DNA of 5,301 bases from an uncultured Oscillibacter sp. (lineage in GTDB: Bacteria; Bacillota; Clostridia; Oscillospirales; Oscillospiraceae), in NCBI GenBank assembly GCA_948435975.1, contig CAOJHG010000186.1, forward strand, positions 1 through 5,301, read 5' to 3'. Each line of letters opens with the position of its first letter. Position 1 is the first letter of the stretch. Positions 1 to 5,301 of this stretch are shown one piece after another. The notes beneath the pieces were generated by a model. It saw nothing but the letters and a program-made list of their open reading frames with translations, searched no databases and was not told where the DNA came from. The translations under genes and the position numbers were made by a program.

Positions 1-213
1 CCGCATTGCCGCCGCTCTTGCCAAGCTCTTGTTCAACTCTTGATTCGCATTATTATATTTTCTTTTCTTGCGGGTGGAATTGAACATAATCTGGTATCCG
101 ATTTGGGGCGTCAGAAAGCAACTTGGCGAAATGGAGATTTTGAATGCAAGATAACCGGAGATCTCTCCGAGCAGGAACTAAAAACCATTATTGATTCTAT
201 CTATCAGGAGTGA
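1..213 (+). CDS. 3' end of an upstream gene, C-terminus resembling DUF4367 (partial at 5' side)
   Basis: Frame 1 is open from the first base to a TGA at 211-213, giving at least 70 residues with no start inside the window. The last 35 or so residues (tryptophan, then NGDFECKITGDLSEQEL, then an isoleucine-rich helix ending DSIYQE) match the pattern I know from the end of DUF4367 domains: a strand carrying Trp, a turn, 'G-x-L-S-x-x-E-L', then a short helix ending in S-[IL]. DUF4367 proteins are usually membrane-anchored extracytoplasmic proteins, some of them anti-sigma-like. The first 25-30 residues (Cys/Arg-rich, then a hydrophobic run) fit the family less well, so a frameshift or rearrangement near bases 40-85 is possible. 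The TGA lies 6 bases before the next start, so the two genes are probably co-transcribed. That it is coding is fairly likely; the family call is tentative. Confidence 0.5.
   Translation, partial: PHCRRSCQALVQLLIRIIIFSFLAGGIEHNLVSDLGRQKATWRNGDFECKITGDLSEQELKTIIDSIYQE
206..210 (+). promoter_or_regulatory. Ribosome binding site fixing the GTG start at 220
   Basis: AGGAG lies 9 bases before GTG 220. It sits inside the last codons of the upstream reading frame, which suggests translational linkage. There is no in-frame ATG close by, so this site decides a non-ATG start. Confidence 0.7.
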
Positions 214-219
214 TACAGC

Positions 220-660
220 GTGAAGCGTTTGGGCAAGAGGTTACTGAGCGGGATTTTTGCGTTGGTGATGATTTCAAGTCTTCTCTGCACGGCGGCGTCC
301 GCGTCCGTGAAGTCCAGCGCGTACCTTGACGCATACCGGGCTGTGTTAACAGTAAAGTCCAATGGCGTTATGCTTGTTTCCGCAGATGTGTCGGGCGCTG
401 GATATATGCCGGTGCTGGGCGTGAAAACAATCTACGTGTACGAATCCACAGACGGAAAATCATTTACCCGGATCGCAACCTATCAGAGCGACGATTACCC
501 GGAAATGATGGGCTCCGGAACGGTTTTTTTTGAAGATTTAATTACCTTCCAGGGAGTCATCGGACGTTATTACTATGCGAAGGCCTGCGTCTATGCAGGA
601 GACAGCACCGGCGGCGATGAGAGATACTGCAACACCGCCGTCAGACAGGCCAAAGCCTGA
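220..660 (+). CDS. Small secreted protein of unknown function (DUF6147-like)
   Basis: This 146-residue protein has a classic Sec signal peptide: a basic N-terminus (MKRLGKRL), a hydrophobic core at about residues 9-23, and an A-S-A site that predicts cleavage after Ala28. No lipobox precedes Cys23, because the residue before it is Leu. The mature part, about 118 residues, looks like one beta-sandwich domain: 'SAYLDAYRAVL', then 'IYVYESTDGKSFTRIATY', 'DYPEMMG', 'ITFQGVIGRYYYAK' and 'AGDSTGGDERY'. I recall this order of motifs from small secreted Firmicutes proteins, many of them labelled DUF6147; that name comes from memory and was not checked. The mature protein has two cysteines, Cys123 and Cys137, which could form a disulfide outside the cell. 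No catalytic motif is visible. The GTG start is chosen for its AGGAG and because it begins the signal peptide exactly. It follows the upstream gene by 6 bases and is closed by the hairpin at 680-760. Base composition is less GC-rich than in the two large genes downstream. Function unknown. Confidence 0.85.
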   Translation: MKRLGKRLLSGIFALVMISSLLCTAASASVKSSAYLDAYRAVLTVKSNGVMLVSADVSGAGYMPVLGVKTIYVYESTDGKSFTRIATYQSDDYPEMMGSGTVFFEDLITFQGVIGRYYYAKACVYAGDSTGGDERYCNTAVRQAKA

Positions 661-679
661 CGGCTGTTCCCATTATTTC

Positions 680-760
680 GGGCATAGCCCGCGCCTCTTC
701 AAATACGGAATGCGGCAGACATGACCCATTTCATGGAGAGGCGCGGGCTGTGCCCTTTTT
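680..760 (+). terminator. Strong rho-independent terminator-like hairpin, 19-bp stem and T5
   Basis: The left arm at 680-698 and the right arm at 737-755 pair over 19 bp with a single G-U wobble; the GC-rich core AGCCCGCGCCTCT pairs perfectly with AGAGGCGCGGGCT. TTTTT follows at once (756-760). The loop is unusually long at 38 bases (699-736) and holds a second small hairpin, CATGA at 720-724 with TCATG at 731-735. It begins 20 bases after the secreted-protein stop, so it most simply terminates that transcript. It also lies upstream of the large membrane operon and could act there as an attenuator, since I see no clear promoter between it and 829. There is no T tract on the other strand, so it points to + strand transcription only. 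Confidence 0.75.
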
Positions 761-776
761 CCGCGCAAACATCCGC

Positions 777-788
777 CCTGCCGGCAGG
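777..788 (+). repeat. 12-bp perfect palindrome in the leader of the membrane operon
   Basis: CCTGCCGGCAGG is self-complementary. A second short hairpin follows, GCCCG (795-799) with CGGGC (806-810), ending 2 bases before the ribosome binding site at 813-819. Between them the two elements occupy most of the leader between the terminator and the start codon. They could be an operator or a leader structure, but in GC-rich DNA such palindromes also arise by chance. Confidence 0.35.
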
Positions 789-812
789 CAATCCGCCCGA
801 CGAGCCGGGCGC

Positions 813-819
813 GGAGGAG
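813..819 (+). promoter_or_regulatory. Ribosome binding site that selects the TTG start at 829
   Basis: GGAGGAG ends 9 bases before TTG 829, ideal spacing. It directly abuts ATG 820, which leaves that codon too close for normal initiation. ATG 721 lies in the loop of the terminator hairpin and has no ribosome binding site. The site therefore favours TTG 829. Confidence 0.6.
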
Positions 820-828
820 ATGATAGTC

Positions 829-2508
829 TTGAACGATTTACGGAAGTTCATTCTGAGGGCGCTGCCGTGTCTGTGCGCGTTTCTCCTCTTGGTGGGCTAT
901 GTTCTGTTTCCCCAGCTGAATTTGACGGCAGTGAATTTAATCTGCCTTTTTCTGGCATTCCTGAAGCTGTTCCTTGGTATTGCCGGCGCCGTCAACAAAC
1001 GGAAGGCAGAGGATTTCATCTCGTCCCTGTCCATTTCCCTGGCGGCTCTGGCGGTAAACCTGCAGGGGCAGACGCCTCCCTCCCTGTCCGCCCTCTCCGC
1101 CTGGGAGCTGCTCTGGGTCCTGCTGGCGGCCGTTTCCCTTGTCTGTCTGGCGGCGGTGCTCCTCCGCCTGATACGCTGGTCTCAGGAGAACTGGGAAACA
1201 GTGCGGGCAGATGTCCAGGATCAACGCAGAATCCGCCGTGAGAGACGGCAAAGGTGGTGGGCGTCGTTCCGCACATACTGGAGCATCCGCCTCGAGTCCC
1301 GGCGGGCGGATGCTCAGATCCGGCGCAGAATCCGCCGTGAGAGACGGAGGAACTGGTGGGCGTCGTTCCACACATACCGGAACAGCCGTCTCGAGGCCCG
1401 GCGGGCGTTCAAGCTGCAAACCGAGGAAAAGCGCCTGTCAGACAAGCGGATGGTCAGAAACATCCGTCATGAAAAAAAATGGCTGAAAAACATGCTGGAG
1501 CTCCTGGAATGGCGGCAGGCATTGCAGGACCTGAGGGCGAACTCGAGTACGACGGCGGCCCCGCAGAGCCGGAAAACCCGTGTCATCAATAGGGTTCAGG
1601 TAATCCGGCCTGTTCCCGGATGGGGATGGGTCATTATCATTGTGGTGTCCGTCGCGGTCGTGTGCGGCACGGCGGCGCTGCTGATCTGGATTCCCACCAT
1701 TCAGGGGTTAACCGGCGGAGTGGAGGGTTGGTTGCAGGCGGTCGTGACCATGGTTGCTCCTCTGATGCTGCGAGGGACGAATCAGGACCCGTCCGCTCCG
1801 CAAGAACCCCCAGTAGGGCTGGCGCTCATCTATTACCTGATGGTCGTCATTCTGTGCGTCACCATCTTTGTCGTGGCGATTTATTTGATTGCCATGCTCC
1901 TCAAGCGGTTCTGGACAAAAACGCCGCTTCAAAGTGACGAAGACAGGGACAATAACGGCTTTCAGCTTCTGGATACATACGCCAATTCCTTCGCCCTGCT
2001 GCTTGTGAGCTTCATTGCCCTGTACGCCCTGAGCAGCGGACACGTGCGTTTTGATAAGCTCACAGCCGGCTGGTCGATTGTGGTTTTCACCATCCTCTTT
2101 ATCCTGATGATGCTGACCGCCTTTGAAATTGTCCGGCTGGTTCTGGAGCAGTGCGGGCAGGCAAACTCCGTGCTGAAGCGCACGATTTTCCTGTTTTTCA
2201 TCGCCACTCTGGACTTCCTGTCCCAGGTCATTTTCGGCCTGCTCAAGAGTCTGCACATCGAAAACGCGGTTTCGTCCCTGCTGATGCTGGTACTGCCGGG
2301 AAATCCCGATGAAATCCCCACCCGGGCGCTGGAAAAGGTCAAGCGGATCTTCCAAAATGAGATTGACGGGGTGCAGGTGGAGCCCGGGAGTTCCCGGAAC
2401 AAATCCAAGCCGGTTGTGAAATGCGGTTCCGGCGGCACAGGACCGGCGGGAAACCCCGCCTGCCGGAATCGCTTTTTCAGACGGAAGGTGTGGAGGAAAA
2501 ATAAATGA
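829..2508 (+). CDS. Polytopic membrane protein with Arg-rich repeated cytoplasmic insert, function unknown
   Basis: I do not recognise the family. From TTG 829 the protein has 559 residues (562 from ATG 820). Hydrophobic segments lie at about residues 11-30, 33-55, 63-79 (weak), 92-115, 265-290, 328-358, 387-402, 414-439 and 452-472, so eight or nine membrane helices in two blocks. Between the blocks, residues 116-260 are extremely basic and aromatic (RRIRRERR, WWASF) and by the positive-inside rule should be cytoplasmic. This insert contains a 33-residue tandem duplication, residues 126-158 and 159-191. Residues 295-313 look like an amphipathic or re-entrant segment. The C-terminus (about 490-559) is soluble and ends in a basic tail. 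No catalytic motif is visible. An upstream in-frame ATG at 721 lies in the terminator loop and is unlikely to be used. The gene overlaps the next by ATGA, so the two products probably act together. The basic region could bind nucleic acid, acidic lipid or an acidic partner; that is inference only. Confidence 0.8.
   Translation: MNDLRKFILRALPCLCAFLLLVGYVLFPQLNLTAVNLICLFLAFLKLFLGIAGAVNKRKAEDFISSLSISLAALAVNLQGQTPPSLSALSAWELLWVLLAAVSLVCLAAVLLRLIRWSQENWETVRADVQDQRRIRRERRQRWWASFRTYWSIRLESRRADAQIRRRIRRERRRNWWASFHTYRNSRLEARRAFKLQTEEKRLSDKRMVRNIRHEKKWLKNMLELLEWRQALQDLRANSSTTAAPQSRKTRVINRVQVIRPVPGWGWVIIIVVSVAVVCGTAALLIWIPTIQGLTGGVEGWLQAVVTMVAPLMLRGTNQDPSAPQEPPVGLALIYYLMVVILCVTIFVVAIYLIAMLLKRFWTKTPLQSDEDRDNNGFQLLDTYANSFALLLVSFIALYALSSGHVRFDKLTAGWSIVVFTILFILMMLTAFEIVRLVLEQCGQANSVLKRTIFLFFIATLDFLSQVIFGLLKSLHIENAVSSLLMLVLPGNPDEIPTRALEKVKRIFQNEIDGVQVEPGSSRNKSKPVVKCGSGGTGPAGNPACRNRFFRRKVWRKNK
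1203..1400 (+). repeat. Two in-frame tandem copies of a 99-bp repeat
   Basis: Copy 1 is 1203-1301 and copy 2 is 1302-1400. The shared GCGGGCG-type start appears a third time at 1401, after which the sequence diverges. A 24-base block at 1225-1248 recurs without change at 1324-1347, and TGGTGGGCGTCGTTCC is also repeated exactly. Each unit encodes 33 residues, with 23 of 33 identical between residues 126-158 and 159-191, including RRIRRERR, WWASF, TY and RLE. High identity at DNA level suggests a fairly recent duplication, or repeat-driven copy-number change, within a cytoplasmic basic helix. Confidence 0.9.
2492..2496 (+). promoter_or_regulatory. Ribosome binding site of the second membrane-protein gene
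   Basis: GGAGG lies 8 bases before ATG 2505, inside the last codons of the preceding gene. With the ATGA overlap (2505-2508) this is the usual arrangement for coupled translation. Confidence 0.8.
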
Positions 2509-4637
2509 AACAAACCAATACGCAGACATCCAATGTCGTCACTCTGCTGCGGCTGTGTACGCTCCTGCTGGCGGCTGTGTCCTTCTGGTCCACCGCCCAG
2601 GGCATGAGGGAATATACATTTTCCAAGGGCTGGCAGGCCTACGCGGCATCCCTGGGCGTACAGGGGCTGCTGCTGGGGCTGAACTTCTCCCTTCCGCATT
2701 TCCTGAAGCAGTGTGACGCATTGTGGCAGAAGGCCAGTTTATTGGGGCTTTCCTTTGTGGTGCTGTTCTGTTCCTCCTGGTTCAGCTATCTGTTCATCGC
2801 GGGGAACGGCTATCAGGGGTCCTGGGACACCAAGTGCCGCCTGATGGCCCAGGAGGCCTATCGGGACGAGCTCCTCGCCGCAGAGGACTATGTGGAGTTC
2901 TACGACGAGGCGCTGAACAACCGTCTTTCCGGCCAGATTCAGGAGCTGTACGAAAAAGCCCGGGCGATGGACTCCAGCAGCATTGACATCAATACACTGG
3001 ATTGGGCCCAGGAACGGCAGGATTATGTAAACAACGGCGGAGCCGCCGCCTCCATCATGGCGGCGGCCATTGAGGCCATGGAACAGGCCCTGGGCGGCGG
3101 GGCCCAGCCGCCGGAGGGCGAGACTCCGGCAGAGGAGGGCGGGGTTTCCCAGGACGTGCGGCAGAACGCCGTTGAAATCCTGGACGGTCTTCAGACCAGC
3201 ATGCAGACAGAGCTGAGCAATATCTCCTCACAGATCGACAGCGCCCGCCGGGATGTGGACGCCAGCTATACGAACCTCCAGAGCGCGGAAAACCGTATGC
3301 GGAACATCCCCGACAACGCCGACCCCGCGCCCTATCAGCAGGCAATCAATACCGCCTCGACCACATGGCTGAGAAATGTTGAGCGGCTGGATACCCTCCA
3401 GGCACGGCAGCAGTCCTATCAGGACGCGCTGTCCCGGGTCAACTACTATGCTTCCCTTCTGGGCATGACGGAGGAAGGCGTGTCCAGCTACTATGTGGGA
3501 GCCAGCCTGCGGGAGATTCAGCGGGAGCTGTTCCAGACCGCTCCGGACCTGGAACGGATGCTGAAGCTGTCCGGCGATGTGTTCGAGCGGCTCCAGAGCG
3601 CGGAGGACCTGGACCAGCAGAACGGCGCGGAGTACCAGAGTCTTCTCTCCCTGATGAACCGGTTTATCAACAGCCTGGAGCACAGCCGCCGGCTGAAAGA
3701 CTCCGGGAACGTGCTGCAGCAGTGGGTACAGGAGCTGGCAGACGGCACGGCTCTCTCGGTGAAAAACACCGGAGGGGGCAGTGACACATGGAAAAACGAC
3801 TGGATTTCCCAGATCAATGAGCTGAAATCCAGAATCGCCAGTCTGCCCGCGTACAGCGCCGCCGCAGGCGAAGACAGCAGTCCGCTGCTGGAGGACTACG
3901 ACCGGTCTGCCTCCGCCCGCCGGCTGGACATGGCAGTGGAGCAGTATCTGACCGAGCATAACTCCGCGGAACAGGGTCTGATTTACCTCCGGTCGGCATA
4001 CCGCATGATGGCGCTGTTCTCTCTGGCCCTGGCCTTTCTGCTGGATATCGCCGCCTTTGTCACCGGCGTCATCATCGAGAGGGAGGAAACCAAGCTGGCC
4101 AAAAATCCGCCCCCGGCGAAGTCTGAGAAGAGCGAAAGCACTGTGCCGCCGGTCCCGGAGGGCTCCGACGCCCCGCAGCCGGCGGTCTGGACGCTGAATC
4201 AATACCTGTTTTTGACCAGCGACTATAAATTCTGCGACGGAGAGTATACCTACAGGACCATTGAGCAGGGAAAATTCGGAGAACTCAATCTCCCGACGCC
4301 GAACTACAAGGCGGGACTGTACCGGCGGGAGAAGGAAAATATCACGGCGGTACAAAGCCCGTCGGACCTCTTATACCGGGTGTCCAGCGGCGGTCCCCAG
4401 GACGGCATTTACCTGAATTGCGGCATTGACTGCCAGGGCGGCCTTTTAACGCTTTATACAAGCGGCAAAAGCTGTTTTCTTGGAAACGTGGAGCCCTTTG
4501 TTCCGGTCTACAAGCTATCGGACGAGTCATATGATGAGTTCCCCATAAAAGACATGGAGCGCATTAACGCGAAAACCGTGATTGTGGCGCTGGATCGGGA
4601 CGGGGTCCACATCGTGGGAATTTATGTGGTGATGTGA
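2505..4637 (+). CDS. Membrane protein with large extracytoplasmic coiled-coil region and cytoplasmic C-terminal domain, function unknown
   Basis: I do not recognise the family. The 710-residue protein starts at ATG 2505, set by GGAGG and the ATGA overlap. Membrane segments lie at about residues 12-31, 43-66 and 77-98, and a fourth at 498-523. With the N-terminus inside, residues 99-497 fall outside the membrane. That region is mostly helical and polar: coiled-coil-like stretches at about 215-266, 277-320, 332-410 and 428-447, broken by a Gly/Pro/Glu-rich linker at 197-213. After the fourth helix come EREETK, a Pro/Ser/Glu linker (534-560) and a probably beta-rich cytoplasmic domain (about 562-710). 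No cysteine occurs between 112 and 576, while the C-terminal domain has four: Cys577, Cys639, Cys643 and Cys657. No enzyme motif is seen. The outline is that of a sensor, a tether or a structural envelope component, with an outside coiled coil linked to an inside domain. It ends convergent with the broken ATPase gene, overlapping its open frame by 16 bases; no T-rich terminator follows. Confidence 0.85.
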   Translation: MKQTNTQTSNVVTLLRLCTLLLAAVSFWSTAQGMREYTFSKGWQAYAASLGVQGLLLGLNFSLPHFLKQCDALWQKASLLGLSFVVLFCSSWFSYLFIAGNGYQGSWDTKCRLMAQEAYRDELLAAEDYVEFYDEALNNRLSGQIQELYEKARAMDSSSIDINTLDWAQERQDYVNNGGAAASIMAAAIEAMEQALGGGAQPPEGETPAEEGGVSQDVRQNAVEILDGLQTSMQTELSNISSQIDSARRDVDASYTNLQSAENRMRNIPDNADPAPYQQAINTASTTWLRNVERLDTLQARQQSYQDALSRVNYYASLLGMTEEGVSSYYVGASLREIQRELFQTAPDLERMLKLSGDVFERLQSAEDLDQQNGAEYQSLLSLMNRFINSLEHSRRLKDSGNVLQQWVQELADGTALSVKNTGGGSDTWKNDWISQINELKSRIASLPAYSAAAGEDSSPLLEDYDRSASARRLDMAVEQYLTEHNSAEQGLIYLRSAYRMMALFSLALAFLLDIAAFVTGVIIEREETKLAKNPPPAKSEKSESTVPPVPEGSDAPQPAVWTLNQYLFLTSDYKFCDGEYTYRTIEQGKFGELNLPTPNYKAGLYRREKENITAVQSPSDLLYRVSSGGPQDGIYLNCGIDCQGGLLTLYTSGKSCFLGNVEPFVPVYKLSDESYDEFPIKDMERINAKTVIVALDRDGVHIVGIYVVM

Positions 4638-4993
4638 CCGCGCAGGCTCAAGAAAGGCGGTATGCGCCGCCGCGGCTTCGAGCTGCTGCAAAAGCGTCCT
4701 TTTGATACAACGCCGTGGGGCGATGTACCATCCGCCACCGCGCATCGGAGCTCCGGCAGAACCACGCCGTCCAGAGAGTCCGGGTCCCCGGAGCACCAGA
4801 GGTATTCCACCGGCGTCCCCGCCGCCTCCATGGTCCGGCCGATCTCCCGCATGAAGGTGTTCTTCCCCACGCCGGGCCCGCCCTTGAGGACCATGAAATC
4901 ATATGTATTCTCGATATCCACCATCTCCGAAAACAGGTTCCGGAATCCCTCTCCGCTGTTGGCTCCTGCAAAAAAATTGGTGATCTGTGCCAT
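4622..4993 (-). pseudogene. 5' remnant of a P-loop ATPase gene (PRK06851-like), truncated
   Basis: The start is ATG 4993 on the - strand, with GGAGG at 5003-5007 nine bases upstream; a TTG at 5011 in the same frame overlaps that site and is not needed. Residues 1-93 are well conserved-looking: 'NFFAGANSGEGF', 'LKGGPGVGKNTFMREIG' (Walker A, residues 38-45), 'VEYLWCSGDPDSLDGV' and 'DGTSPH' at 88-93. I recognise these from the PRK06851-type ATPases, which are about 350-380 residues with two P-loop halves; the family name is from memory. After residue 93-96 the expected V-x-x-P-x-Y-P continuation is missing. About 27-30 unrelated residues follow, rich in Ser, Arg and Pro, to a stop at 4622, inside the end of the convergent membrane-protein gene. 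About three quarters of the gene is therefore absent. Asn45 stands where Walker A usually has Ser or Thr. A 123-residue product could still be made, but not a working ATPase of this family. Confidence 0.7.
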
Positions 4994-5002
4994 GGTGTTT
5001 GC

Positions 5003-5007
5003 CCTCC
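5003..5007 (-). promoter_or_regulatory. Ribosome binding site of the truncated ATPase gene
   Basis: On the - strand the sequence reads GGGGAGGG, with GGAGG nine bases before ATG 4993. It is intact, so the loss is confined to the 3' part of the gene. It favours ATG 4993 over the upstream TTG at 5011. Confidence 0.7.
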
Positions 5008-5035
5008 CCAATGGATTTTACATGCTCAGCGTATG

Positions 5036-5089
5036 CCGGGAGAACTTGGCCTGACAGTGATCTTCCGAAATAACTCCCCCTTCTCCCGG
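5036..5089. repeat. 9-bp inverted repeat between divergent genes
   Basis: CCGGGAGAA at 5036-5044 is an exact reverse complement of TTCTCCCGG at 5081-5089, with 36 bases between. The right half ends 8 bases before the -35 box at 5098. It could be a split operator for the divergent pair or a weak hairpin in the - strand leader. No protein is identified that would bind it. Confidence 0.4.
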
Positions 5090-5097
5090 GAAATCTC

Positions 5098-5126
5098 TTG
5101 TGAAAAACCGCAGCCTCTGCTATACT
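5098..5126 (+). promoter_or_regulatory. Sigma-A type promoter with extended -10
   Basis: The -35 box is TTGTGA (5098-5103) and the -10 box TATACT (5121-5126), separated by exactly 17 bases. TGC (5118-5120) directly before the -10 gives an extended -10 motif. Transcription should start near 5133, leaving a leader of about 20 bases before ATG 5154. This is the clearest promoter in the window. Confidence 0.75.
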
Positions 5127-5153
5127 GGAGAAAAATCCTGGGAGGCCATACGG

Positions 5154-5301
5154 ATGAAATTTGAAGACATACTGACCGGCGCAGGAGAAGACGAATTCGG
5201 CCGGATGTGCGGCTTCGCCCCCTTCCCCTATTTTCAGCGCGATATTGAAGTCGTCTGTGACGAAGCCGTCACGCCGGAATATGCCGCCCGTTCCCTTCAG
5301 T
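5154..5301 (+). CDS. 5' end of a gene of unknown function (partial at 3' side)
   Basis: ATG 5154 is preceded at 8 bases by GGGAGG (5140-5145) and by the promoter at 5098-5126. The frame stays open to the window end, giving the first 49 residues. They begin MKFEDILTGAGEDEFG, followed by 'CGFAPFPYFQRDIEV' and an acidic stretch with 'TPEYAARSLQ'. The segment is soluble, acidic and aromatic, with no signal peptide or membrane segment. I do not recognise the family from this fragment. The gene is divergent from the broken ATPase gene and has its own promoter, so it is not part of the membrane operon. Confidence 0.7.
   Translation, partial: MKFEDILTGAGEDEFGRMCGFAPFPYFQRDIEVVCDEAVTPEYAARSLQ

Noticed and set aside
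220..288. Lipoprotein signal at Cys23 of the secreted protein
   Set aside because: Leu precedes the cysteine, where a lipobox needs Gly, Ala or Ser, and a normal A-S-A cleavage site follows.
1708..2699. Two long overlapping - strand open frames (1708-2529 and 1962-2699)
   Set aside because: Both are antisense to the two membrane genes, which have membrane-helix patterns and clear ribosome binding sites. Their own products are low-complexity and lack structure.
3228..4355. 375-codon open frame on the - strand
   Set aside because: It lies wholly inside the 2505-4637 gene in a GC-rich region, has no ribosome binding site that I can support, and its composition (many Gln, Arg, His, Val) is that of an antisense shadow.
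829..4637. Conjugation or type VII secretion membrane proteins
   Set aside because: The two-protein topology recalls such systems, but no ATPase, relaxase, WXG or other partner is in the window and no diagnostic motif is visible.
4653..4672. GGCGG/CCGCC hairpin after the membrane operon
   Set aside because: Short stem, no T tract on either side; not enough to call a terminator.
5015..5020. Possible - strand -10 box (TAAAAT) for the ATPase gene
   Set aside because: It would start transcription at or inside the ribosome binding site, and no acceptable -35 box lies 16-18 bases upstream.
4662..5164. + strand open frames opposite the ATPase remnant (4662-5054, 4715-5164)
   Set aside because: The - strand reading gives a recognisable Walker A and family motifs with a good start. 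The + strand readings do not resemble proteins and would overrun the promoter at 5098-5126.

Overview
The window looks like an accessory stretch of a GC-rich Clostridia genome, most likely Oscillospiraceae-like (Flavonifractor/Oscillibacter type). This is inferred from strong GGAGG ribosome binding sites, GC-rich third codon positions in the large genes, a secreted protein of a type I associate with gut Firmicutes, and a broken gene of a Clostridia/Bacilli P-loop ATPase family. No rRNA, tRNA, CRISPR array, transposase or integrase was seen.

Layout. Bases 1-213 hold the 3' end of an upstream gene on the + strand; its C-terminus resembles a DUF4367 domain. Six bases further on, a small secreted protein gene starts (GTG 220-660). 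It is followed by a strong hairpin (19-bp stem, T5 tail, 680-760) that probably ends this transcript. Next come two large membrane-protein genes, 829-2508 and 2505-4637, overlapping by ATGA and so very probably translationally coupled. The first is a polytopic membrane protein with a very basic cytoplasmic insert built on a 33-residue tandem duplication. The second has three N-terminal membrane segments, a roughly 400-residue mostly helical extracytoplasmic region, a fourth membrane segment and a cytoplasmic C-terminal domain. I recognise neither family. Together they look like a two-component membrane complex of unknown function.

On the - strand, convergent to that pair and overlapping its last 16 bases, is the first quarter of a P-loop ATPase gene (PRK06851-like, 4993 down to about 4706). 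It keeps its start, ribosome binding site and Walker A region, then runs into an unrelated tail that stops at 4622. This suggests a deletion or insertion breakpoint just beyond the end of the two-gene operon. A divergent + strand gene starts at 5154 behind a good extended -10 promoter and runs off the window.

The best candidate for something undescribed is the two-gene membrane operon (829-4637). Nothing in the sequence gives it a proven function.
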